A stretch of DNA of 64,000 nucleotides from Tetraselmis striata (taxonomy: Eukaryota; Chlorophyta; Chlorodendrophyceae; Chlorodendrales; Chlorodendraceae), in assembly GCA_006384855.1 (NCBI GenBank), contig VCJN01002718.1, forward strand, positions 1 to 64,000. Reading direction: 5' to 3'. Positions 49,267-58,401 of this stretch are shown here, in pieces; within the stretch, counting starts at the first letter, position 1, and each line of letters opens with the position of its first letter. The notes below the pieces were generated by a model. That model had not been told where the DNA came from and did not search any database. It was given only the letters and a program-made list of their open reading frames with translations. A program made the position numbers and the translations under genes.

Positions 49267-50694
49267 GGAACCCGCGATGAGGGCGTGATATGGAAAGGCG
49301 ATCCCGGCGACTTCTACATGAAGGTCATCGCCAAGAAGTTCCGGGGAGTATGGCACTACGGCGTGATAACCGGCGTCGTTACCGAGTGGGTGTTGGAGGA
49401 CTACGGCGGGGCGACCCAGTGGCGCGCTGTTTTCGAGGACGGGGGCATTGTGGGCCTTCTGCGTTCAGAGGTGAGTGGGCCCGGCCTGCGTGCTGGTGGC
49501 ACCACTCAACTGCGGTTGTATGGAATCACACGCACCCGCCCGGTCGGCGTGGCAGGTTGTGGAGGCTATGACGGCTGCCCAGGAGCACCCCCCTGTGGAT
49601 GCGGACGGGGAGGCTCGCTTGGTAACCGTCCATGAAGGCGATGACTTGTCCAGTGAATCACGCACCTTGCCCGGCGTGCGGTCAACACAACCCGGCTGGC
49701 GGAGGCCAAGCAGAACACTGGCTGCAGAACACATGGCGTGTGCCATGTGCATGTGGTCCGGGGCTATGTCAGCATGGTCAACCTCTTCCCCCTCGCGCCG
49801 TTCCACCTGTTTTTTTTTGGCTTGGGAAGGGACTTCTGGAGGAAATTTGTCACCGTGCAGGGCCACATTGGATTCCGAGCTATGAAGCAGGAAGACCGGC
49901 GCCAGGCTTTAGTCCCGATACCCAGCAACTTTGAACGCGGGTTGCGCCCTTCGTTTGCAGTGTCCAAGAATCGAAAGGTAAACCCCTCCCCCCCCCCCCC
50001 CCCCCCCCGGGCGTGGGCGTGGGCGTGGGCGTGACGGCATTCCCCTCCATGACTGCAGGGTCAGGCAAGGTGACGGTGCAGCCCGGCTGGGTCATGGAGG
50101 ACTGCTTGCACCACATGGAAACGTTTTCCATTCTTAACGCCGGTCCGCTCCTCGAGGAGGCCCGGGTGAAGGCGATCATGCCCGAGAAGGAGCTCGCGTC
50201 CCCAGCGGTGGTGCGTTCGGTGTCACGACTGGCGGTGCTTGGGCACATGTACAAGCGCCTGCAAGGAGCTGCGTGGTTCGTCACGCGGTGGGGGTTGCAG
50301 AATGTGGTGACGGAGGAGGACGGCCCCGAGCGCAAGGCGCAGGTGGACGCGCTCACTAGGGAGGGGAGGACTCGATACCCAGCGCGGCGCCAAGGCGCGG
50401 CGGCCGGGGCAGCGCGGCGCCAAGGCGCGGCGGCCGGGGCAGCGCGGCGCCAAGGCGCGGCGGCCGGGGCAGCGCGGCGCCAAGGCGCGGCGGCCGGGGC
50501 AGCGCGGCGCCAACGCGCGGCGGCCGGGGCAGCGCGGCGCCAACGCGCGGCGGCCGGGGCAGCGCGGCGCCAACGCGCGGCGGCCGGGGCAGCGCGGCGC
50601 CAACGTGAGTGGGATGGGCGGGGCAGCGCGGCGCCAAGGCGCGGCGGCCGGGGCAGCGCGGCGCCAAGACAGCGCATACAGCGGAATCGGCGGA
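49267..50694 (+). CDS. Multi-exon transposon-borne gene with a Tudor-like domain; function unknown
   Basis: Exon one (to 49470) encodes DFYMKVIAKKFRGVWHYGVI and WRAVFEDGGIVGLLRSE. The alternation of short strands, 'GVxHYGxxT' and 'W.x.FEDG' resembles Tudor-like folds. GT-AG joins it in phase to 49556 (VVEAMTAAQEHPPVDADGE). A later exon ends at 49978 (VNLFPLAPFHLFFFGLGRDF, VPIPSNFERGLRPSFAVSKN) with a 5' splice site followed by a C run. The last block starts near 50070 (VQPGWVMEDCLHHMETFSIL, EARVKAIMPEKELASPAVVR, LGHMYKRLQGAAWFVTRWGL) and runs into the 30-bp repeats. I do not recognise the family. The middle junction near 49620-49760 is unresolved, and frames conflict there, so decay or a missed exon is possible. 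It is the best candidate for the element's main protein. Confidence 0.4.
50381..50671 (+). repeat. 30-bp coding minisatellite (ARRQ(G/R)AAAGA units)
   Basis: Seven full 30-bp units run from 50381 to 50590, followed by a broken unit, a GTGAGTGGGATGGGCGG insert and one to two more units. Each unit translates as ten residues, ARRQGAAAGA. The first four units have Gln-Gly and the next three Gln-Arg, from one G-to-C change in every unit, so expansion happened from two founder variants. Confidence 0.92.
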
Positions 50695-51262
50695 AAGGGA
50701 TGCATTACAAGTTGTGGACGGCAGCCGCTGAAAACTATGCGGTCATGCCGCAACAACCCCAGCACTGGCTTCTGGATACCTCTGATCTGGCTGGCGGCGG
50801 CGGGCTGCGGGATGCAGGGCCGCATGACTGAGGTGGCGGTGCTGGTGAGCCCGGAGAGTCTGCATGCGGCGGAGGCGGCGCAGCCGCATAGGCACTAGAC
50901 AATGCTCTGAAGCGAGCCCCAATTGTCTGCCCAGCGCCTGCCCCGATGTAACGCACCAGCTTGGCAGCAATTGGCAGCTCTTTTGCCCCCCCTCCACCCC
51001 ACAGACACACTACCAATACCAGTTTCTCATCCCGGCGGGCAGTTGATGCGTATACCCAGGCTTGTGCGTCCGCGGTGCGGGGGGGGGGGGGGGGGGGAAT
51101 CATTATAGCTAAGCTAGTGATGTGAGATATGAGTGCAGCAACAGATATTGTGCAAGATATAATACGATGGCATGCAAGCGGGTCCCCGCTCTTCCACAAT
51201 CATTGGCCCTGCTCCCTCTTGCCCCGCCCCCGGTGCCCTTTAGCTGCTCTCAGCATCCCGAG

Positions 51263-51579
51263 TGGGATGGGCGGGGCAGCGGTTGCTACCGAGTGAGGCG
51301 TAGCATCGTTTGCAGTAGCAACGCAGCCTTTCCGGTGTGACGCCGCCTGGATGTAACCCAGCAGTACGCGCAAAGTGCAAGTGCAAGCTGCTGATGGCGG
51401 GGATCCCGCGCGCGGGGGGGGGGGGGGGGGGGGGGGGGGGCAGCGGCTGTGGGATAGGCAGGGCAGCGGTTGCTACCGAGTGAGGCGTAGCATCGTTTGC
51501 AGTAGCAACGCAGCCTTTCCGGTTGCATAGTGTGACACCGCTTGGATGTAACCCAGCAGTACGCGCAAAGTGCAAGTGT
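51263..51579. repeat. 130-bp direct duplication separated by a G run
   Basis: Copies at about 51263-51383 and 51449-51579 share CAGCGGTTGCTACCGAGTGA through CAGTACGCGCAAAGTGCAAG with few differences. Each contains the inverted pair GTTGCTAC / GTAGCAAC (for example 51282-51289 and 51315-51322). Between them lies a G run (about 51414-51440). The first bases of the unit also appear within the minisatellite near 50605. Confidence 0.85.
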
Positions 51580-51620
51580 TACACGTCCGTTTGCCCCACC
51601 CAATGACATTGCGCCCGACC

Positions 51621-52427
51621 TCACTGACGGCATGTCTCGCTCTCCTTCAGCTCCTGGGCCGTCCGCCGCCTCACCCTGCGCACCCCACCAGCCGCGCGTG
51701 CCTTCTCGGAAGCCTCACACACGGCGGCGCGAGTCGCGTCGTGGAACGCGTCCCTGACATGGCGGAACTCCGCCCTCACCGTGGCCGTGGTCGGGCAGAG
51801 GACTGCCCGCTGATGGGTCGCCATGCATGGGTACTTGGGGCCGCACAAAGCCGGGGTGCCGTCGCAGCAACACTCCCAGTCCGTCCGTTGGCCGCAGTCC
51901 ACGCATGACGGGCGTCCGGCCAGGACACGCACATGATAGTGCATGTGGCCGCCTCCCGCCACTGCTCTTAGTGCTCCGGTCAACATGGCGACGAGCAAGT
52001 CGGCATGTCCCGCAGGTGGCTGCGGGGCGGGTGGCGCGAGCGCAGCCTCGCTCGCCTCGACAACCCCCTCAGCCCGATCAGTCGCCTCGACCACGGCCTC
52101 CTCCGCCTCCTGACGCGGCGCACCAGGCGCATCATCGTCGCCTGGCAGGGCGTCCCCCCCCGCAACGGCGCCGTCGGGGGTGGCCGACGCCGTCGTGGTG
52201 GGGTGTTGTGAGGAGGTGGCCCTAGACATAGGTGGGGCCGGCACCGCCATGTGTTGCTCCACATGCGGTGCGGTTCCTGACGCGACAGCTCCGTCGCACC
52301 AGTACCGGCGCCGGCACCCCACGCCTGCTGGGATTACCACCAACCGGCATGTTTCCTTTGGGAGGCGGTTCATCCGCGTCGGAGGTGAGCGGCGGTGCCT
52401 GTGTGGGTGTGAATACTGCCCGGCCAT
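51621..52427 (-). CDS. Zinc-ribbon-like ORF on the opposite strand of the DNA transposon
   Basis: The 268-residue frame has a disordered, Ala/Pro/Thr-rich N-terminal half and a C-terminal Cys-rich block, CVDCGQRTDWECCCDGTPAL followed by CGPKYPCMATH. This spacing (CxxC, CxC, xLC, PCMxxxH) resembles the cross-brace zinc domain at the C-terminus of piggyBac-type transposases. It then ends in a basic helix (RAAGGVRRVRRRTAQELK). No catalytic Asp triad is visible in the rest of the frame. It may be a stand-alone DNA-binding accessory protein or the last exon of a larger gene. The start codon is uncertain. Confidence 0.45.
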   Translation of the reverse strand: MAGQYSHPHRHRRSPPTRMNRLPKETCRLVVIPAGVGCRRRYWCDGAVASGTAPHVEQHMAVPAPPMSRATSSQHPTTTASATPDGAVAGGDALPGDDDAPGAPRQEAEEAVVEATDRAEGVVEASEAALAPPAPQPPAGHADLLVAMLTGALRAVAGGGHMHYHVRVLAGRPSCVDCGQRTDWECCCDGTPALCGPKYPCMATHQRAVLCPTTATVRAEFRHVRDAFHDATRAAVCEASEKARAAGGVRRVRRRTAQELKESETCRQ

Positions 52428-53220
52428 TAGGGCTCCCGCCGCCTGCCGCTCCGCCGACCCAAGCCGCGGCGTGTGCTGCGCCCCGCATAGTCGCCTCGAA
52501 TATAATATACATGACGCGGGGACGGGGGGGGGGGGGGGGGGGAGGATTCGTGCGTTTCGTATGTCGGCGGAAAGGCGTGCGAAGCTGCGGCTGGCGAAGG
52601 TGGTGGAAATAAGCGTGGCGGCGTCGGCGGCGTATTACCGTGCGTGCATGCGTGCGCAACCCCGCGGCAGCAAGCGCCGGACTCGGCGTGTGCCGGCGGC
52701 AGAGCTGCGAAGCCATGGACACGGTACGGGATGCGAAGTCTGGCTAAGCAACTGCCGAGGCTGGCGGCTTAACCCCCATGTCCGGCGGTTAAGGGACGGA
52801 AAGTGCGTAGAAGTTGATCGGCAAAGCGGGCATATAAGCCTGGCTGTGCTAGGTTCCTATTAAGTAATGGCGGTTTGTGCTAAGTAATTCGTAGGGGTGG
52901 ACCATGCAGCGCAGGTAGGGGGCGGTATAAATGAGGCCGGGCACATATACTGCTCCACGAAACGACACTGTCGCACGTGTAGTTGAATAGACGCCCCCCC
53001 CCCCCCCCCCCCCCCGCCGGGTCGGCCCGCCGACCCGCCACGGCATGTAATATCTGTCATGCATCGCCGGGGTATGTGTGAGTGGATGCCCCGCCGCCAC
53101 ACCCCCCCCCCCCCCCATTTACACTTGTGCACTCATTAAGTTTGGGCTGGTTTCGGAGCAGTACATGTACGTATGTATATACATACAATGGAACGTAGGA
53201 CCTGCGCGGAAAGAGGCGGG

Positions 53221-54390
53221 GCTGGCGGAGTGCGTTGGGGGTGCGTAGAGTAGCGTGTTGGTGAGATTCGGGGTGCATCGGACGCCGGATGCCCATCCAC
53301 CCAGCGTAAAAGACGCGTACGTAATATTCACACTATATATATTCACACGCAAATGTGTGAAAACCGGACATTCCGTGCCGGATGGGTGGGAATACGGCGT
53401 CCGATGCAGCCAAAACCCCAGGGACACGCTATTCTATGCACCGCCAATGCACTCCGCCAGCACCGCCTCATTCTCTGTCGATTTCGAAAACGCCTTCACA
53501 TTATCCACCGCTAATTGCAATTGCCACCGTGTAATGTTGTCACGATGTGCGCACACAACAACACTTACTACCGGTTCCGACGCGGATGGAGGCGAGGCTT
53601 GCGGAGTGCGTTGGGGGTGCGTAGAGTAGCGTGCTGCAAATAATTGGGGTGCATCGGACGCCGGATGCCCATCCACCCGGCGTAAAAGACGCGTAATATT
53701 CACACTTTATTAACACACGAATGTGTGAAAACCGGACATTCCGTGCCGGATGGGTGGGAATACGGTGTCCGATGCAGCCAAAACCCCAGCACCACGCTAT
53801 TCTATGCACCGCCAATGCACTCCGCCAGCACCGCCTCATTCTCTGTCGATTTCGAAAACGCCTTCACATTATCCACCGCTAATTGCAATTGCCACCGTGT
53901 AATATGTTGTCACGATGTGCGCACACAACAACACTTACTACCGGTTCCGACGCGGATGGAGGCGAGGCTTGCGGAGTGCGTTGGGGGTGCGTAGAGTAGC
54001 GTGCTGCAAATAATTGGGGTGCATCGGACGCCGGATGCCCATCCACCCGGCGTAAAAGACGCGTAATATTCACACTTTATTAACACACAAATGTGTGAAA
54101 ACCGGACATTCCGTGCCGGATGGGTGGGAATACGGCGTCCGATGCAGCCAAAACCCCAGCAACACGCTATTCTATGCACCGCCAATGCACTCCGCCAGCA
54201 CCGCCTCATTCTCTGTCGATTTCGAAAACGCCTTCACATTATCCACCGCTAATAATTGCAATTGCCACCGTGTAATATGTTGTCACGATGTGCGCACACA
54301 ACAACACTTACTACCGGTTCCGACGCGGATGGAGGCGAGGCTTGCGGAGTGCACTGGCGGTGCACAGACTAGCGGGAGACTAGATCCATT
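53221..54390. repeat. Three tandem units of about 369 bp, each containing a palindrome of about 240 bp
   Basis: The phrase ACCGGACATTCCGTGCCGGA starts at 53363, 53731 and 54101, giving periods of 368 and 370 bp. Within a unit, GCGGAGTGCGTTGGGGGTGC on the left is the reverse complement, with few mismatches, of CACCGCCAATGCACTCCGCC on the right, and TGCATCGGACGCCG pairs with CGGCGTCCGATGCA. In the first unit the palindrome spans about 53221-53462, with an AT-rich centre near 53326-53360. A truncated fourth left arm follows at about 54345. Short frames in both strands are repeats of this structure and I do not treat them as genes. Confidence 0.9.
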
Positions 54391-54783
54391 GTCGCTTATT
54401 TACAAGCACGGGCGGTGCTGCCAGACCTGATCGTCTACGGCCGATATAATATTCACACTATATTAACATCGGTGCACACCGCCGCACACCGCCGCACACC
54501 GCCGCACAACGATGCGCGCGCACATTCGTCGCACACATTATCCCGGATTCACTCGCCGTATCCATTACGCCGTGCTACTTCAACAATAAACATTGCGAAA
54601 TTACACCGACACAATGCCGCACCGACTAGCTCTTGACAATACGTGCATATAAATAGTAGTGGCGCGCTGCTCCTCGCCTCCGATGTGTCGTTGACTGCTG
54701 CGGAAGGCGGTCGTCGACTGGGTGTTAGTTTCTCCACCTCGGCCGCCCCCCCCCCCCCCCCCCCCTTCACCGCTCACAGCGCC

Positions 54784-55072
54784 ATGGCCGACCTCGCCCC
54801 CCCGGGCAAAAGTGGGCGGCGAGCCTTGTTGTCTCGCGTGTCCGCGCCGCCGGCATCGAGGAGGACGAGAAAGACATGAGGAAACGCGTGACAAGGTGGG
54901 CGCGCAACAAAACACTCCATCCTCCACATCAGCACGCACCCACTCGTGGCTAACTTGTGCCGCGCGCAGGTTCGTCCGGGAGCGCCGTAAGGCCCACCTC
55001 AACGCCAAGGCTTCCACAGTGCCAGCGGCGCAATTCGTGGTGGCCGAGGAGGCCGCATCCTCAGCCGCTTAA
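54784..55072 (+). CDS. Small basic ORF near the transposon right end, probably two exons
   Basis: Two coding blocks join at a phase-matched GT-AG intron: one ends GIEEDEKDMRKRVTR at 54894, and the other starts FVRERRKAHLNAKASTVPAA after GCGCAG and stops at 55072. The combined frame, upstream WAASLVVSRVRAAG, suggests a charged helical C-terminus, as in DNA-binding transposon proteins. The ATG at 54784 (MADLAPPG) is in another frame, so the true start is not known. No family is recognised. Confidence 0.35.
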
Positions 55073-55090
55073 AGGCGAAACGATTGTGGC

Positions 55091-55372
55091 TTGTTGTGGG
55101 TGTCTGGGCACAGGGGGCGTCCCGACGCGAAGGTAAGGAAGCTCATGGCGGCGTCGTCGACGGCACAGCCTCCCGGGGTGGTGAAGACACTGAGGGATGA
55201 CAAGAAGCGGAAGAGGCCAGTGAAGAAACGCCGAGGTAAGAAACTGACGGTCGCGGAGTCGGAGGCGCAGGCGGAGGCGGAGGCGGAGGCGGAGGCGGAG
55301 GCGGAGGCGGAGGCAGCGAGATCGTCGAAGCGGAGGGTCCCCCGGGCACGCAAGAACAAGAACAAGCAGTAG
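55091..55372 (+). CDS. Basic low-complexity ORF with a (GCGGAG)n tract
   Basis: The 93-residue frame holds KKRKRPVKKRRGKKLTVAES, then an Ala-Glu repeat encoded by about eight hexamers (55262-55315), and a basic tail SSKRRVPRARKNKNKQ. Lys/Arg clusters suit a nuclear localisation signal. It may be the end of the preceding transposon gene. Functional coding is not proven; G and C runs (55387-55494) follow immediately. Confidence 0.35.
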   Translation: MLWVSGHRGRPDAKVRKLMAASSTAQPPGVVKTLRDDKKRKRPVKKRRGKKLTVAESEAQAEAEAEAEAEAEAEAARSSKRRVPRARKNKNKQ

Positions 55373-56096
55373 CCCCCGCCCCCTTACCCCCCCCCCCCCC
55401 CAGGCGGGAGCGGCTGGCGGCGAGGGGGGGCGGGGGGGGGGCGGGGCGGGCGTGGTCCCACCGGCCCCGCACACCCCCCCCCCCCCCCCCCCCCGGGCCA
55501 CATTCCCCGATGGCAGCTGTCGCGAATATTGTAATTCAAACTTTCTTCGGCAAACCGCTGCCTGCCCCCGCCCTCCCCCTCGCGAATATTTATGTAACGT
55601 GAGCACTCTTTGGCAAAACATGGCAGCCAAACCGCCCATCTGATGACCTTTGATCGGACGGCTGGCAGGCCCGTTCAGCAGTACTAGCTATAATGTACAC
55701 AAAATTCCCCACTTTGGCCGAATGGTACGGCTGCGATTTGCGCTCCCATGTACTACTAGTCGTAGTTATCCACAGGACCACTGTCCATCGTGCCCGGGTA
55801 CCGGGTACCGGGTACTAGATACCCGGTACCGGCTCAATAAATATATCGCGTACTACCCGGTACTGCACGGACAACCTTGTACCTTGTACGTCAGTGCCAT
55901 GTAACATTTTACCGGGCTCGTACGACTACCAGAATGATGACAAAAAGGATTTATCGCCCGCCGGCAATAACGCCGGATGTACTCGCACGTAACTGGATGG
56001 ACGTGCCGCCACCAGCAGCAGCCTTCACGGATAAATAATAGTCGCTAGTAGTAGTGCTTCGTCACCTGTATGTCACATCTGAATCTCACAGTGGGT

Positions 56097-57708
56097 GCTG
56101 CTCGGTAGTAGTACGAGTAGGCGTGACATACGTACATGAACGAATGCAGAGGCTGCGCGCGCACATACACCAGGCGGGTAGCAAGCGCCCGGAATTGCTC
56201 GTTGAGCATGGCGTGGCTCTCGCGCCAATGCGGGCGTCGGCAACGGCTTCGCACGTACTGTGCTAGCCATGGTGTAACCAAAGGGCGCGGAAGCAGCGCA
56301 AACAGCCCCGAGTGTTGGCGAGTGGTAGTGGCGTGCGCAGGGAGGGCTGGTGGGAGCAAGGGGTGGTGAAGGGAGTTGGTGTCTTAGCGGGAATTGCTGC
56401 AGTCGGCGGAGGCACAGCACGATGTGTTGAGCGCAAGGTACAGTCGACACCAATCGAAGGCCAAGGCGGCATTTCTCTGCGAGTTCGCGTGGCGGGAGGC
56501 TCGCAACCTGGGGCGCTAGCGGCTGAGATACAGGGCCGCGGCGCACTGATAGCGGCGGGATGGTCATTCTGCGGGTAGACGCGAGTTGCGGGCTGGCGAA
56601 GCTGCGGCGGCGGCCCAACATGCTGCGTCTCGATGTGCCGCTTCAGCCGTTCGCCGCTGCGCATGTTCACGGAGCAGCTCTTCCCCAAGGGCGACCGACT
56701 CTGCGCGTAGCGCCTCTCGACAAGAGGCTTGTTGGCGTCGAGCTGTGCTTGCAGTGTCGATATAGCTTGCCCGCGGGTTGTCAGTCGCGGAGGGTTGTCG
56801 TCGCGTACCCGGGCGGTTTTACTCGCTCGGCATGCTGCGCTTGCGAGTGTTGGCTGCATGGTGACGGAAACGCGACGCGCGCTCTTTGCACGCACAGAGG
56901 AGTCGGATTGAGGTCAAGGAGGGACAGTGTCACCGGGCCGGTCCACATTTGAAAATCGGAGTCAACTGCAAAGCTACGTGCGTCTCGCCGATCCCCCGCC
57001 CGTGTGCACAGATGTCGCACACCGCCTTAACTTTGTAGTCGCCATTTCCGCACTTGAAATTGAAATCGAAATTGATTACAACGTGCTAGTCTACTGCTCT
57101 CCACCGTCCAGACCGGGTTGCTCTCTAACCATAGTAGGGAACACATATAGTGTAATTACAGCTCAAGCTTCCGGCCATCCTCTTTCGTTTCCAAGCCCCG
57201 CCTTCTTCCATCACGTGATCAGTAGCTATGCTAAATCGGGCGTAGTTGTGGCGTGCGAGCAATGACGGCGAGTTTCTCAGCGGGCGCACGAAGAGTAGGC
57301 GACATGGACGTAGTGTAAGTTTTAACCCCATGTGCACGAGCCTCCGGGTGGGCTCCGGACGCTCATATATATTTTTCGCCCCCGGGACAGGATTGGCAGT
57401 GAAACCCTTGCAGCGTCTCTACGACAGCCGTTTAGGCAGCAATCCAGTTACGGAAAGCCTTGGGTAGGCAACGCTCCGTTATAGTCATCCAGCAAACTGC
57501 CGAAGCATTTAGCAAGACTAATTGGAGGCCAGTGACGGAACATTGTTGGATAACCGTCTAAAACACTGTTATGAAAATACCCGCCGGCACTGACCACGAA
57601 AGGTCCGCCCTACCCGTTTGGGCGTCGGCCCATTCGAGTAATGCGAATGTTGTTGGGGCTGCGCAACATGCCAAGCCCCGCGAGGTGGCGTTCGATGTAG
57701 TCGCGTTG
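56097..57708. other. Spacer right of the DNA transposon
   Basis: No gene is assigned. A minus-strand frame (56263-56895) contains SGERLKRHIETQH, which looks like the second half of a C2H2 finger, but only one Cys precedes it. It could be a decayed transposon remnant. Confidence 0.35.
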
Positions 57709-58401
57709 TTAGATGGCCTCAACATGAGTCAGAGCTAGAAACACGGAATCGTCCATGTAGGGCAACATGCGCAAGCCAAATCGGCGCCGGGGAGCTGATG
57801 TGCCGTCTGCCATCATCGAGACTATAGCGGGTTTTGCGGCGGATTGCTGGCGGGTTGCTGCGCAATGCCATGGTGAGAACGTCGGTGTACTGACAAAAGT
57901 AGTAAGGGGACATCCAAGACCACCCCATGGGAAGGCCAGCCAGTCGGTACATAGTATTGCGCGGTAATCGGTCATGAAAAAGTCCTTGTCCCCATTGGCG
58001 ATTCCAACCGCGTAAACCCCATCTTCCATGTCCATCTGCAACATGCACTCCCTGGGGCGCGCCTAACTGCGCAAATATGCCATAGCGTATCGAATAAAAG
58101 ATCGCGCGTCTTGATGTAACAGTTCAATGGGCGGAGATAAATAATGAGGTACCATTAGTTGGAACCAATAACAACCGGGACACCCATTTTGCGCAGTAGC
58201 CTCGTTCTCATGCCCCAACAACCATGGCGCGAGCCAATTCACCGTCCATAACTCCAGATGGGCTTGAGTAGCATCGTCCATTGACACTCCTTGATGAAAA
58301 TGAGAGGGGGTAATCCCGTCCAGAAACGGAACGCGCACATACGCCTCCAGATGTTTAGTTGAGAACACGGCGATTCGCAGCAGCGCCTTGCAAGTTACCA
58401 A
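57709..58401 (-). mobile_element. DIRS-type reverse transcriptase fragment, frameshifted
   Basis: Minus-strand frames show, in order, FLDGITPSHFHQGVSMDDAT, then MLQMDMEDGVYAVGIANGD and FPWG, then in the next frame LPMGWSWMSPYYFCQYTDVL, and again in the first frame FGLRMLPYMDDSVFLAL. 'D.x.dGYyaxxI', 'PMGWxxSPYYFC' and 'LPYxDDF' are the RT motifs of DIRS/PAT-type retroelements. At least two frameshifts and one stop break the frame, so this is a relic. It may belong to the same family as the element at the right edge, but they do not overlap. Confidence 0.75.

Larger units (their letters stand above)
48229..56093. mobile_element. 7.9-kb CACTG-terminated DNA transposon (CACTA/EnSpm-like), with TIRs and 3-bp target duplication
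   Basis: The left end (48229-48250) and right end (56072-56093) are perfect 22-bp inverted repeats beginning CACTGTGAGATTCAG. A second similar block (GGTGACGAA) follows on both sides a few bases further in. The trinucleotide GGT flanks both ends (48226-48228 and 56094-56096). CACTR termini with a short, usually 3-bp, target duplication define the CACTA/EnSpm group. Inside are subterminal CACATCGC repeats (48481-48548), a zinc-finger ORF, a Tudor-like multi-exon gene, a coding minisatellite, a zinc-ribbon ORF on the minus strand, tandem palindromic units, and two small basic ORFs. No Transposase_21-like sequence was recognised. Perfect TIRs suggest a recent insertion; whether it moves itself is unknown. 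Confidence 0.75.

Noticed and set aside
53725-53994. Repeated 89-codon ORFs in the palindromic array
   Set aside because: They are open in both strands because of the palindrome and repeat only the DNA structure.
48600-56093. CRISPR array or prokaryotic defence locus explanation for the repeats
   Set aside because: Repeat lengths, introns and eukaryotic transposon ends rule it out.
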